A stretch of DNA of 64,000 nucleotides from Catenovulum sediminis (GTDB taxonomy: Bacteria > Pseudomonadota > Gammaproteobacteria > Enterobacterales > Alteromonadaceae): positions 3,410,001 through 3,474,000 of the forward strand of contig NZ_CP041660.1 of NCBI RefSeq assembly GCF_007289895.1, given 5' to 3'. Positions 1-8,137 of this stretch are shown here, one piece after another (within the stretch, counting starts at the first letter, position 1; every line of letters starts with the position of its first letter). The notes under the pieces are model-generated. The model worked only from the letters and a program-made list of their open reading frames with translations. It was not told the DNA's origin and searched no databases. The position numbers and the translations under genes were made by a program.

Positions 1-382
1 CAAAATCGACCGGTTTAGTGATATATGAAGCTGCGCCCAAATTGTATCCACGGAGCTTATCTTCTTCCTGTTTTGAGGTTGTTAGAATGACAACAGGGAT
101 AGATTTTAAATTTGGATCCGCCTTAATTTCTTTTAATGCCTCTCGCCCGTCTTTTCGAGGCATGTTTAAATCTAACAATATTAAGCCTGGACGAGGTGAA
201 AGTGTCTTATCTGAATATTTTCCTTCTCTGCGCAGGTATTCTAATAACTCGACACCATCTTCGACGCATTTTAGCTCATTCATGACACGACTTTCTCTTA
301 ATGCATCCTGCGTTAACAATCTATCATCTTCATCATCGTCAGCCATAAGGATGGTTATCGATCTTTTTTTTGTTAAACACAT
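1..382 (-). CDS. Single-domain response regulator (Rcp1-like), partial
   Basis: This is a CheY-like receiver protein cut by the left window edge, so its C-terminus is missing. About 127 residues are visible. They show the acidic pocket after beta-1 (ILMADDDEDDR), the phosphoacceptor aspartate in LLDLNMPRKDG, the conserved Thr in VVILTTSK and the Lys in YITKPVDF. This pattern is typical of the small Rcp1-type regulators that pair with phytochrome-like or CHASE3 kinases. It starts one base after the stop of the upstream kinase, so the two genes are almost certainly co-transcribed and probably form a cognate pair. The output is unknown; no effector domain is visible in the part seen, and regulators of this type usually act by protein-protein contact or as phosphorelay intermediates. 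Confidence 0.9.
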   Translation of the reverse strand, partial: MCLTKKRSITILMADDDEDDRLLTQDALRESRVMNELKCVEDGVELLEYLRREGKYSDKTLSPRPGLILLDLNMPRKDGREALKEIKADPNLKSIPVVILTTSKQEEDKLRGYNLGAASYITKPVDF

Positions 383-383
383 A

Positions 384-1859
384 TTATTCTCCGTCACTCA
401 TTGGTAGTTGATAATCTTCTGGTATTTTGATGGTGAATATTGCCCCTTCATTGGGTTGACTTTTTACATTGATACAGCCGCCGTGACGCTCAACAATTCG
501 TCGGCATACCGCCAGTCCAATGCCGGTACCTTTATATTCAGATCTTGAATGCAGGCGCTGAAACGGAATGAAAATTTTATCGGCGAACGCTTGTTCAAAG
601 CCGATACCATTATCAGCGATTGTTATGACGTGCCAATTTTCCGTACAGTCTAATAGTTCATTATTAATGGTTTCTGTGTGGTAATTTATTGTGATTAAGG
701 GCGATTGGTCAGAACGCCTAAACTTAATAGCATTTGAAATCAAGTTTTGAAAAAGCTGGCATATTTGGCTTTTGTCCGCTTGAATTGACGGCAATTCTGC
801 CACCTTTATGGTCGCGTTTGCTTCAACGATTGCAATTTCTAGATCATCCGTTACCGTGTCAACAACTTCTTGTAATGCGACCGCTTTAAATGATTTACCT
901 CTGGTTGAAATACGTGAATATTCTAGTAAATCATTAATCAGGTTGGACATCCGCTCTGCTGCATTTTTCATCCGTTTTATAAAGTCGGCGCCTCGTTCGT
1001 CCAATTTGTCCGCATAGTTGATTTCCAGTCGATCACCAAATGCTCTGATTTTTCGCAGTGGTTCTTGCAAATCGTGGGATGCGACAAACGCAAAGCTTTC
1101 CAGTTCTCTGTTACTTTGTTCTAATTCTTCTGCGTAAACCGTTAATTCCTGAGTTTTTGCATTAACTTCTTTTTGTAAAGTTTCATTTTGAGTTTCTAAC
1201 AGCGTCTGATTTTTTCTTTCTTGTTGAAGTAAGATACGGGCTAGAATCATCATGCCAAATAACAATAAAAAACTGGTGATGGCTGAGGTTGTAAAGGTGA
1301 ATTCAGCGTTTTTTTCAGCTTTTAATAACTGGGCAAACAAGTCATCTCGATATGTGGTTTCTATCGATTTGAGCATGTCAAAGTGTAGTTTAATCTCTTT
1401 ATACAAGTTTCGCCCTCTACCTGTCATGACTTGACGCAACGCGGATTTTTCTTTATCCGCTTGTGCCAGCTCAACGGTTGCCACTAACTCTCTCAGTTTC
1501 GCTTCTATTAAGTGAATGAGGGATGCAACCTTAGCAGGCTGTTCAGGTATTTCAGATTCGAGGGTTTTGATGGTTTCAATTTGTTGATAAACATTTTCAA
1601 GTGCATTGGTATAGGGCGTCAGATATTCTTCATTTGCGGTGAGTAGATAACCTCGTTGACCTGATTCGGCTTGCAACACTAATATATGCAATTCTTCCAG
1701 CTCACTAATTATTTCGCCGGTGTTATATAACGAGGTTTGCGCTTTGGATAGTTTTGAGGTGATGTTTATCGCAAGAAAAATGTTTGCTGAAATCACTAAA
1801 ATAACGATTAAAAAGATTAATATCCAACTATCTCTTTTTTTTTCAAGCAACATATCCAT
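384..1859 (-). CDS. CHASE3-type membrane sensor histidine kinase
   Basis: This is a sensor histidine kinase of about 491 residues. A transmembrane helix lies near the N-terminus (LIVILVISANIFLAI), followed by a helical periplasmic CHASE3-like region that includes the typical ESGQRGYLLT motif. A second transmembrane helix (LLLFGMMILARILL) leads into a coiled coil, a HisKA domain with the phosphoacceptor His in FVASHDLQEPLRK, and a HATPase domain. The N box (NLISNAIKF), G1 (ADNGIGF), F (FIPFQRL) and G2 (GTGIGLAVCR) motifs are all present. An upstream in-frame start at 1910 would overlap the preceding small gene by 46 bases, so I prefer the ATG at 1859, five bases after that gene's stop; no strong Shine-Dalgarno is seen. 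The signal sensed is unknown. Its likely partner is the receiver gene immediately downstream. Confidence 0.93.
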   Translation of the reverse strand: MDMLLEKKRDSWILIFLIVILVISANIFLAINITSKLSKAQTSLYNTGEIISELEELHILVLQAESGQRGYLLTANEEYLTPYTNALENVYQQIETIKTLESEIPEQPAKVASLIHLIEAKLRELVATVELAQADKEKSALRQVMTGRGRNLYKEIKLHFDMLKSIETTYRDDLFAQLLKAEKNAEFTFTTSAITSFLLLFGMMILARILLQQERKNQTLLETQNETLQKEVNAKTQELTVYAEELEQSNRELESFAFVASHDLQEPLRKIRAFGDRLEINYADKLDERGADFIKRMKNAAERMSNLINDLLEYSRISTRGKSFKAVALQEVVDTVTDDLEIAIVEANATIKVAELPSIQADKSQICQLFQNLISNAIKFRRSDQSPLITINYHTETINNELLDCTENWHVITIADNGIGFEQAFADKIFIPFQRLHSRSEYKGTGIGLAVCRRIVERHGGCINVKSQPNEGAIFTIKIPEDYQLPMSDGE

Positions 1860-1864
1860 AGCTA

Positions 1865-2080
1865 TCACTGTCGTAATGCTTCTGAAATTTGTTGTAAAGA
1901 GTGACTGCACTTTTGACAGTTATCGATTATTTTTTGGGCTGCCTCTGTTAATTTTTCGGCCGAGCCATTGGACTCAATCAGTATTTTGATCAGCTCTGCT
2001 TGCATTGAAATTTGGTTTAGTGGTGTACGCGCATCATGTACTTTTTTATTGAGATCGGGATGTTTATCTTTGTTTTGCAT
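1865..2080 (-). CDS. Small stand-alone HisKA/DHp-like protein
   Basis: This 71-residue protein looks like the dimerisation and histidine phosphotransfer half of a histidine kinase with nothing attached. The H-box-like segment KKVHDARTPLNQISMQAELI, with the candidate phosphoacceptor His15, is followed by a short turn and a second amphipathic helix ending in SLQQISEALRQ. That matches the two-helix hairpin of a HisKA domain. There is no ATPase domain, membrane segment or signal peptide. A perfect Shine-Dalgarno (GGAGGT, five bases before the ATG) argues that it is translated and is not a relic. It sits between the NtrC-type regulator and the CHASE3 kinase in one operon. It could be a phosphotransfer protein, a decoy or heterodimer partner for the kinase, or a decayed kinase; the sequence cannot decide between these. 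Confidence 0.8.
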   Translation of the reverse strand: MQNKDKHPDLNKKVHDARTPLNQISMQAELIKILIESNGSAEKLTEAAQKIIDNCQKCSHSLQQISEALRQ

Positions 2081-2085
2081 CTTTT

Positions 2086-2091
2086 ACCTCC
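2086..2091 (-). promoter_or_regulatory. Strong Shine-Dalgarno of the DHp-like gene
   Basis: GGAGGT lies five bases upstream of the ATG at 2080. It is a full six-base match to the anti-Shine-Dalgarno core and is the best ribosome binding site in this operon, which supports the short reading frame as a real gene. Confidence 0.8.
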
Positions 2092-2100
2092 ACTTACATT

Positions 2101-3435
2101 TTATAGTTCGCCATAGGCGTTGAGTCGGTTGTATAGCGTTTTTGTACTAATTCCTAACATTTCTGCGGCCAGTGTTTTATTGCCATCGACCTCAGACAAG
2201 GTCACTTTTATCAATTCTTTTTCAACGTCTTCAATTGTTTGTCCTGCGGATAGGTTTTTATTTAATAATAAATTTTTCTGATGAGAAAATGGTGATTGCA
2301 GGTTTTTGGGTAATACGATTAACTGTTTGTCTAGATCGGCCATGATAAAAGCACGGTGAATGACATGTTTTAACTCCCGTACATTACCGGGCCAATCATA
2401 TGTCTGTAACCTTGCCAACTGCTCTTCACTGACTTGGATGTTTTGCCCCGATTCTTCATTTAATCTATCTAAAAAATAACGAACCAAAGCTGCTATATCA
2501 CTTTTGCGTTCACGCAGGGGAGGGATTTCTATTGGAAATACCGCGAGGCGAAAATAAATATCTTCACGTAAAATATTGTTTTCTGCTATTTCCGATACCG
2601 TCCTGTTTGTTGCTGAAATAACGCGGCAATTTACTTTTACTTCTTTTGTACTACCGAGCGGAACAAGCGTTTTGTTTTCCAACACGCGCAATAAATTAGG
2701 TTGCATATCAATTGGCATTTCTGTTATTTCATCTAAAAATAAAATACCTTCATTTGCTTGTTCAAAGACGCCTTTTTTGCTGGCAACCGCGCCCGTAAAT
2801 GCGCCTTTTTCATGACCAAATAACTCGCTAGCGATGAGTTCTTTACTCAAAGCTCCGCAGTTGGTTGCAACTAACTGTTTTTTTATACCACTGGCAGTGT
2901 GTATTGCTTGTGCGACAACTTCTTTACCAACGCCGCTTTCACCAATTAACAAAACGTTGGCATTGGTTTTAGCCACTCTGTTAATCATTTGATAGAGCGT
3001 TTGCATTGGCTCTGACTCACCAATTAAGCAATCAAAATGTTTTTGGGGTTTGTTGTCCTGCTTAGCGACTTTGGTTTTGCTGACTTTTCTTTTGTTCAGT
3101 GCTTTTTCAAAGTCTTCGCGCTCGATAGGTTTGGTTATATAGTCAATGTTAGGGAGTGATAAATCGGCGATGATAGATTTAATCAAAGGGTGGCCAGTGA
3201 TTAGAGTTATATTGGGTTTGTGCTGTAGTTTGTTTGTATGCTCAATTAAATGTAACCCACTGCCATCGGGTAGCATAAAGTCTAGGAATATATGATTAAA
3301 GAATTCTACTTCCAAGCATTTTTTTGCCTCTTGTAAGCTATTTGAAACACATACATCGTAATCAAGAAACTCCAAAATTTGGCTGGCTACTTCTGTGAAT
3401 TCAATATCATCATCAACAATTAATACTTTAATCAC
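2101..3435 (-). CDS. NtrC-family sigma-54-dependent response regulator
   Basis: This is a three-domain transcriptional activator of about 444 residues. An N-terminal receiver (VLIVDDD, phosphoacceptor Asp in HIFLDFMLPDGSG, Lys in YITKPIE) precedes a sigma-54 AAA+ ATPase with Walker A GESGVGKE, the sigma-54 contact loop GAFTGA and Walker B ILFLDEITEMP. A Fis-type helix-turn-helix ends the protein (TLAAEMLGISTKTLYNRL). The start is set by AAGGGAA five bases before a GTG at 3435, which places VIKVLIVDDD at the N-terminus; a TTG at 3468 would add 11 unlikely residues. It is the first gene of the signalling operon. I did not find a convincing -24/-12 promoter upstream, so its targets probably lie outside this window. 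Confidence 0.93.
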   Translation of the reverse strand: MIKVLIVDDDIEFTEVASQILEFLDYDVCVSNSLQEAKKCLEVEFFNHIFLDFMLPDGSGLHLIEHTNKLQHKPNITLITGHPLIKSIIADLSLPNIDYITKPIEREDFEKALNKRKVSKTKVAKQDNKPQKHFDCLIGESEPMQTLYQMINRVAKTNANVLLIGESGVGKEVVAQAIHTASGIKKQLVATNCGALSKELIASELFGHEKGAFTGAVASKKGVFEQANEGILFLDEITEMPIDMQPNLLRVLENKTLVPLGSTKEVKVNCRVISATNRTVSEIAENNILREDIYFRLAVFPIEIPPLRERKSDIAALVRYFLDRLNEESGQNIQVSEEQLARLQTYDWPGNVRELKHVIHRAFIMADLDKQLIVLPKNLQSPFSHQKNLLLNKNLSAGQTIEDVEKELIKVTLSEVDGNKTLAAEMLGISTKTLYNRLNAYGEL

Positions 3436-3613
3436 TATTTTTCCCTTAGATCCCTTGCGAATTGTCAATGTTTATGTGGTCGTAATCCGTTTTTACAAGG
3501 TGTGTCATAGTAAGCTAACGTTAAAGGCGCAAATATCGGAGATATTTAATTAAATTTGTGAGTTAGATTTTATTTTAAGTGATTTGGCTGCTTAGTAAGC
3601 GTTCAATACTGTG

Positions 3614-3646
3614 AATGGGCACACAGTGAATAGGTTTGTGCCCATT
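3614..3646. other. Inverted repeat / hairpin downstream of uspE
   Basis: AATGGGCACA pairs with TGTGCCCATT across a 13-base loop, a perfect 10-bp stem. It lies between the uspE stop and the upstream region of the NtrC-type operon. Neither strand has a long T-tract next to the stem, so it may be a weak terminator or a protein-binding dyad; the sequence does not decide. Confidence 0.5.
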
Positions 3647-3666
3647 TATTTAGCATTTATTTACCG

Positions 3667-4602
3667 TTAATCGTCCAGTGTGATTGGAGATACGAAACCA
3701 TGCGGTTTTATAGCTAAAACATCGCAATTTACACCATCTAGTAAGTGCTCTGCTGTATTGCCTAGTAGTGCTGCAGATAAACCCGTGCGGCCTACTGTAC
3801 CCATTATAATCAATTCTGCATCTATTTCTTTAGCAACGTCACTTATCGAGTCTTCTGGCAAACCTTCTGCAATTATGCAGTTATCTTCTTCGATATTGTA
3901 TTGTTTGGCATATTCCAATACCGAACGCATGTGGTGGGCTCTGATAGCCTGACGATAACTGGTTGGATCAAATTCCGGAATTTCTACAGCCAGGTTAATG
4001 GGCGTGCCTGGATAACAGTTTAGTAATTTAGGGGTCGCGTTTAACAAATCGCTGATAAATAAACTGGTTTCTATGATGTTTTTATTCAAGTCAATATGAT
4101 GTTTCTCTTCGTTTGCTGCATTAATCGCTGCAAGAATTTTGCCTTGTGGTGGCCAATCATGTTCTTTTACTAATAACAAGGGGCAAGGGCACTTTCTAAT
4201 AAGGTGCCAATCTGTAGGGGTAAATATGACTGAGCGTAGAGTGTGATGTTCGTGCGTCGCTTTGACTACTAAATCATAGTTGTGTTTTAGAGTGTGCTGG
4301 ATAATGCTTTCAAACGGACGGTTATGCCACACAACTACAGGTCTAATTTGCACGACATGCTCGGCATAGGGTAATAACATCTCTTCTAGCCACTGCGTGC
4401 GCTCTTCAATCATACAGCGTCGCATTAACTCTCTCTCATCTTGTGAGAGCATCGTTGTCATTTCATAAGAAAAGTCATATACGACTAAAAATGCTGTGAT
4501 AGCGGCATCGGTTTTTTGAGAGAGTTCGATTGCGCGTTTCAGAGATTTTTGTTGATCAACGGTCGGGTCAATTACCGCTAATATACGATTTAATTTTTTC
4601 AT
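3667..4602 (-). CDS. uspE: Tandem universal stress protein UspE
   Basis: This is a 311-residue cytoplasmic protein made of two Usp domains in tandem, the usual UspE size. The second domain carries the nucleotide-binding-type signature GTVGRTGLSAALLGNTAE near residues 266-283. The first domain begins with ILAVIDPT and is degenerate in that motif, as is common in UspE. In Alteromonadales and Shewanella uspE usually follows fnr, and UspE belongs to the group of proteins associated with stress, motility and low-oxygen growth. Here it follows an fnr remnant, with about 80 bases between them. The ATG at 4602 fits the family N-terminus MKKLNRILAVIDPT. Confidence 0.93.
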   Translation of the reverse strand: MKKLNRILAVIDPTVDQQKSLKRAIELSQKTDAAITAFLVVYDFSYEMTTMLSQDERELMRRCMIEERTQWLEEMLLPYAEHVVQIRPVVVWHNRPFESIIQHTLKHNYDLVVKATHEHHTLRSVIFTPTDWHLIRKCPCPLLLVKEHDWPPQGKILAAINAANEEKHHIDLNKNIIETSLFISDLLNATPKLLNCYPGTPINLAVEIPEFDPTSYRQAIRAHHMRSVLEYAKQYNIEEDNCIIAEGLPEDSISDVAKEIDAELIIMGTVGRTGLSAALLGNTAEHLLDGVNCDVLAIKPHGFVSPITLDD

Positions 4603-4682
4603 AAATCACCCCCTGATTGTCTTTTAAATGAGTGTAGTCCAGAGTTGGGGTTTATGCTTATTTTTGTTGCAAATTAATTGCA

Positions 4683-4946
4683 CTAGGTGAGCAAGTTAGC
4701 GATATCAGTGAGTTTTTCTAAGTTTATGATTTTTATATATTTACCATTAATCTCTAACAGGTTAGCTTTTTTAAACCGATTCAGTAAACGACTAATTGTT
4801 TCAACTGTGAGCCCAAGATGATTACCAATTTCGCCTCGCGTCATACTTAATTTGAATTCAAATGCTGATAATCCTCGGGAGCGGAAACGATTAGATAAGT
4901 GGGTAATATCGTTATTTAATTTAGCAAACGCAAAATTTGTTGCGTT
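4683..4946 (-). pseudogene. fnr: 5'-deleted fnr remnant (C-terminal HTH only)
   Basis: The 87 codons before a TAG at 4683-4685 encode the C-terminal DNA-binding part of an FNR regulator. Recognisable pieces are LSNRFRSRG, the turn-helix segment [14 protein letters not shown] followed by [15 protein letters not shown], and the closing strand GKYIKI. This matches the end of E. coli FNR closely. The N-terminal iron-sulfur cysteines, the cyclic-nucleotide-binding-like beta roll and most of the dimerisation helix are absent. The remnant begins directly after the stop codon of the SafE-type gene, in the same frame, where a full fnr would be expected. No usable start lies before the ATG inside the helix-turn-helix. 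A deletion of roughly 500 bases of coding sequence is the simplest explanation; an assembly error is possible. Confidence 0.88.
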
Positions 4947-5603
4947 TTATAGGTTCGCAAACATTTGCATTATAGTCGTAAAAATTGAATATAGGCCAAA
5001 ACCTATCAAGGTAAAACCAAAAAAGCTGCGGACGTATTTATTTTGGGTGATTTCGGCTAGTTGCTGACTTAACATACCAGACAATAGCATTGCCGGACAG
5101 GTTCCTAGACCAAATGCCAGCATGATGCTTGCCGAGTGGATCGGAGATGCTTGCGTTGCAGCCCAAGTTAAAACGCTGTAGACCAGACCACAAGGTAACC
5201 AGCCCCAGAGTGTACCGGCGATAAATCGATTAAATTTACCCGGCTGAAAGATTTGTTTATTTGCTGCTGGTGCAATAATACGCCAAGCGCCGCTGAATAG
5301 TTGCTCAATTTTTGCCAGCCCCATGTACCATTGACTGATATACAAGCCTAAAAATATTAATAAAAATCCGGACAATAAACGTAATAAATTTAAGATAGGT
5401 TTAAAACTGTCTGTCAGCCAGTAGCCGAGTAATCCTATCATTAAGCCTAGTAAAGTATAGCTACTGATACGACCGATATTATAAAGTAGGGTATCTGCCA
5501 GGCTTTTTTGCATACCACTGGCCAGTGCTAAACCACCACACATGCCTATACAGTGGCCAGCACCCATTAAGCCTATAACAAAAGCTGAAAATAAATCTGT
5601 CAT
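4947..5603 (-). CDS. SafE/TauE-type membrane protein of the cbb3 cluster
   Basis: This is a 218-residue polytopic inner-membrane protein with about six hydrophobic helices. The N-terminal motif GAGHCIGMCGG is typical of the COG2836 group found next to ccoS in cbb3 oxidase clusters and thought to help copper handling or cytochrome assembly. A second conserved segment, WGWLPCGLVYS, lies in the middle. Its ATG overlaps the ccoS stop (ATGA), so it is translationally coupled to the maturation genes. The transported substrate is not shown by the sequence; the sulfite exporter label sometimes used for this family is weakly founded. Its stop codon is followed in frame by the fnr remnant, so a few C-terminal residues may have been lost in the same deletion. 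Confidence 0.88.
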   Translation of the reverse strand: MTDLFSAFVIGLMGAGHCIGMCGGLALASGMQKSLADTLLYNIGRISSYTLLGLMIGLLGYWLTDSFKPILNLLRLLSGFLLIFLGLYISQWYMGLAKIEQLFSGAWRIIAPAANKQIFQPGKFNRFIAGTLWGWLPCGLVYSVLTWAATQASPIHSASIMLAFGLGTCPAMLLSGMLSQQLAEITQNKYVRSFFGFTLIGFGLYSIFTTIMQMFANL

Positions 5604-5758
5604 TTTTTGGCGTCAGGTTTATCATCGTCAAATAAAATGCTATAGCCTTGCTTGTTTAAATCTTCAAACTGATTACGTTTTACCGCCCAAAAAAATAGAA
5701 CAATAGCCGCAATTAAAATGATGATAGCTAATGGAATTAGTACGTAGATTACATTCAT
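5600..5758 (-). CDS. ccoS: cbb3 oxidase maturation protein CcoS
   Basis: This is a 52-residue single-pass membrane protein. The N-terminal helix (IPLAIIILIAAIVLFFWAV) is followed by the CcoS hallmark of a basic-aromatic stretch (KRNQFEDL) and an acidic tail containing LFDDD. CcoS is needed for correct cofactor insertion into cbb3 cytochrome oxidase. Start and stop are both shared with neighbours: the ATG at 5758 overlaps the ccoI stop, and its TGA overlaps the start of the SafE-type gene, the tight packing expected for translational coupling. Confidence 0.93.
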   Translation of the reverse strand: MNVIYVLIPLAIIILIAAIVLFFWAVKRNQFEDLNKQGYSILFDDDKPDAKK

Positions 5759-8133
5759 TCTTTAAGAAGTCTCATTGAGTTTGTGACAACAATCAGTGAA
5801 CTTACAGACATGCCGATAACGGCCATCCAGGGTGTTAATATACCAAAAACAGCCAGTGGAAGCGCTAATAAATTATAAACGATTGACCAGCTAAAATTTT
5901 GATTTACGATTCTATTAAGTTTTTTTGAGGTCGCAATCAGAAGCGGAATTTTACTGAGATCAGAGCCCAATAATACGACATCGGTATTTTGTTTATTAAG
6001 CTCAGCTGCTTCATTCATTGCAACACTGATATCTGCCTGTGCCAAAACAAGCGCATCATTGATACCGTCTCCAACCATCATGATGCCGCCTTGCGAGTCT
6101 TTGAGATCCTTGAGTATCGATAATTTTTGCTTGGCAGTTAGGCTTGCATAATAACCTGTGTTTAATTGCATTGCAGTGTTTTTGACTTTAGTGTGCACAT
6201 CACCACTTAAGATATAAACGGGTGCATCTAGTGCAGTTAAGCTTTCTTTAACACGGTTTCGAATGTTATCTGTAACATTAATATGTGCGATTAATTGGCC
6301 ATCTATCAGGACATATATCTGCGTATCGTCTAAGTTTTTTAAATGTTCGCTTGCTGCCTTGTTAACGAGTCTAACGCTGCCGACTTGCCAAGTTTGCTTC
6401 GCAATTGTTGCTTGAATACCTACGCCTGCAAGCAATTGATAGTTTTCAATAGGGATATCAGCTTTAAAATCGGTAAAAGCACTGGCTATTGGATGCCCAC
6501 TTGGCTTTTCTAAAGCTGCAACATGGTTCAATAGTTCTTGTTGTGTCAAATTGCAGCTGGGGTAGAGGATAACCGATTCAATGCTGAACTTTCCATCAGT
6601 TAGGGTACCTGTTTTGTCAAATGCAAATCGATTGATCTTGCAAGCGTTTTCGAGTGCTGAGGTGTTACGTATTAAGATCCCTTGTTTTTTTAAGCGGGCA
6701 GATGCGGCTGACAATGCAGTGGGGAGTGCCAGCGATAATGCGCAAGGACAAGTCGCTACTAATACAGCGACAGCATACCATAAGGCATTTTCGCCTAACC
6801 ATGTCCAAACTATATAGGTCAGTAAAGATAATAAGATGACACCAATAGTTGCTTGGCGTGCTACTTTGTCGGCTAAATTTGCCAGTTTACTTTTTGACGT
6901 ACTGATGGTTTCTTGATGTTTGGCTATTTTGGCAAGTGTCGTGGCTGAACCGCAAGCACTGACTTTTATGTAGATACTTTGATCTATTGAGGTGCTTCCT
7001 GCATAAACTCGATCTCCTTTATTTTTGACTATCGGTAAGCTTTCGCCATTTAATAAAGCTTCTTCAACTTGGCAGGTTTTTGACAGTAAATAGCCATCAG
7101 CAGGGATGCTTTGTCCCGCCTTTACCAATATGCAGTCGCCTTTGTGTAAAGTGTCGGCATGTACCACGGTTGTTTTTGTTGAGTTTTCACCTTTCACTTT
7201 ATGCGCGACCATAGGTAACAGTTTAAGCATATTGGCAGATATGACTGTGGCTTTTGTTTTGGCCAGATGCTCTAAATATCGACTGGTTAGCAGTAATAAA
7301 ACAAACATACTGGCAGATTCAAAATACACTTCGCCTGCTTGTGTAAAGGTGGCGTATGCACTGGCAAAATAGGTGCCTAAAATCGCAAAGACGACCGGTA
7401 CATCCATATTTAAACTTCTATTTTTTAACGCGCGATAAGCTGAATGAATTAAAGGTAACCCGCTATAAAAAATAACAGGTGTAGAAAGTATTAAACTAAT
7501 CCAGCGAAAAAACTCGGCGAACCCTTGCTCAACAATGCCAAAATAGAGTGCAAATGCAAACATCATAACCTGCATGGTAAATAGACCGGCGACCGCAAGT
7601 TGTTTTTGAAAAGATTTGTTGATTTGATGATACTTGTTTTCCAGTTCGGATATTTTAAACGGACTGGGGAGATATCCGATTGTTCTTATTTGGTAAAATA
7701 ACTCGCTTACCTTTATCTGATCTTTAAGCCATCTAATATGAGCACGATTTTGTGTTAGATTGACGTTAATAGATATGATGTCGGGAAATTGTTGTTTCAA
7801 GTGTTTTTCTATGAGCCAAGCGCAGGCGGCACAATGTAAACCGTCGATAGCAATATCTGCGACTTCTTCGTTGCTCTCTTGCCAGACAAATTCTTTTTTA
7901 ATGCTGTCCGTATCATAAACTTTATCTTGTTGGATATCATCGTTAGATATTTCTGGTTTGTCTGCTGAGCTATCACGATAGCGATAATATTCACTCATTC
8001 CACCGCCAAGAATGGCGTTTGCAACAGCCTGACAACCAGCACAACAAACAGCTTGAGGTTGTTGGTTTACCTCAACTGTCAGTGCAACGTTATGCGGAAT
8101 CGGCTGGCTACAGTGAAAACAATTTTGAGCCAT
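5755..8133 (-). CDS. ccoI: Copper-transporting P1B-type ATPase CcoI
   Basis: This is a 792-residue P-type ATPase that exports copper for assembly of the cbb3 oxidase CuB centre. The N-terminus has a Cys-rich metal-binding region (CFHC, then CCAGC), as in CcoI/FixI, followed by a heavy-metal-associated domain with GLHCAACAW. Membrane helices lead to the transport-site CPC motif (VATCPCALSLALP), the phosphorylation site DKTGTLT and the hinge GDGINDA. The extra N-terminal cysteine cluster and the position between ccoH and ccoS separate it from general CopA-type pumps. Its TGA overlaps the ccoS start, and ccoH ends five bases upstream. Confidence 0.96.
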   Translation of the reverse strand: MAQNCFHCSQPIPHNVALTVEVNQQPQAVCCAGCQAVANAILGGGMSEYYRYRDSSADKPEISNDDIQQDKVYDTDSIKKEFVWQESNEEVADIAIDGLHCAACAWLIEKHLKQQFPDIISINVNLTQNRAHIRWLKDQIKVSELFYQIRTIGYLPSPFKISELENKYHQINKSFQKQLAVAGLFTMQVMMFAFALYFGIVEQGFAEFFRWISLILSTPVIFYSGLPLIHSAYRALKNRSLNMDVPVVFAILGTYFASAYATFTQAGEVYFESASMFVLLLLTSRYLEHLAKTKATVISANMLKLLPMVAHKVKGENSTKTTVVHADTLHKGDCILVKAGQSIPADGYLLSKTCQVEEALLNGESLPIVKNKGDRVYAGSTSIDQSIYIKVSACGSATTLAKIAKHQETISTSKSKLANLADKVARQATIGVILLSLLTYIVWTWLGENALWYAVAVLVATCPCALSLALPTALSAASARLKKQGILIRNTSALENACKINRFAFDKTGTLTDGKFSIESVILYPSCNLTQQELLNHVAALEKPSGHPIASAFTDFKADIPIENYQLLAGVGIQATIAKQTWQVGSVRLVNKAASEHLKNLDDTQIYVLIDGQLIAHINVTDNIRNRVKESLTALDAPVYILSGDVHTKVKNTAMQLNTGYYASLTAKQKLSILKDLKDSQGGIMMVGDGINDALVLAQADISVAMNEAAELNKQNTDVVLLGSDLSKIPLLIATSKKLNRIVNQNFSWSIVYNLLALPLAVFGILTPWMAVIGMSVSSLIVVTNSMRLLKE

Positions 8134-8137
8134 ATAT

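Noticed and set aside
18-407. Plus-strand open frame of 129 codons at the left edge
   Set aside because: The opposite strand encodes a clear receiver domain with all conserved residues, so the plus frame is a shadow.
3436-3468. Upstream TTG start for the NtrC-type regulator
   Set aside because: It would add 11 residues before the receiver beta-1 strand and place the good Shine-Dalgarno inside the gene; the GTG at 3435 fits better.
3469-3666. Possible sigma-54 promoter upstream of the NtrC-type operon
   Set aside because: I looked for GG-N10-GC with TGGCAC/TTGC context on the minus strand and found no convincing match.
4852-5067. Plus-strand frame over the fnr remnant and the end of the SafE-type gene
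   Set aside because: The minus strand shows recognised protein families in both parts; the plus frame has no recognisable motif.
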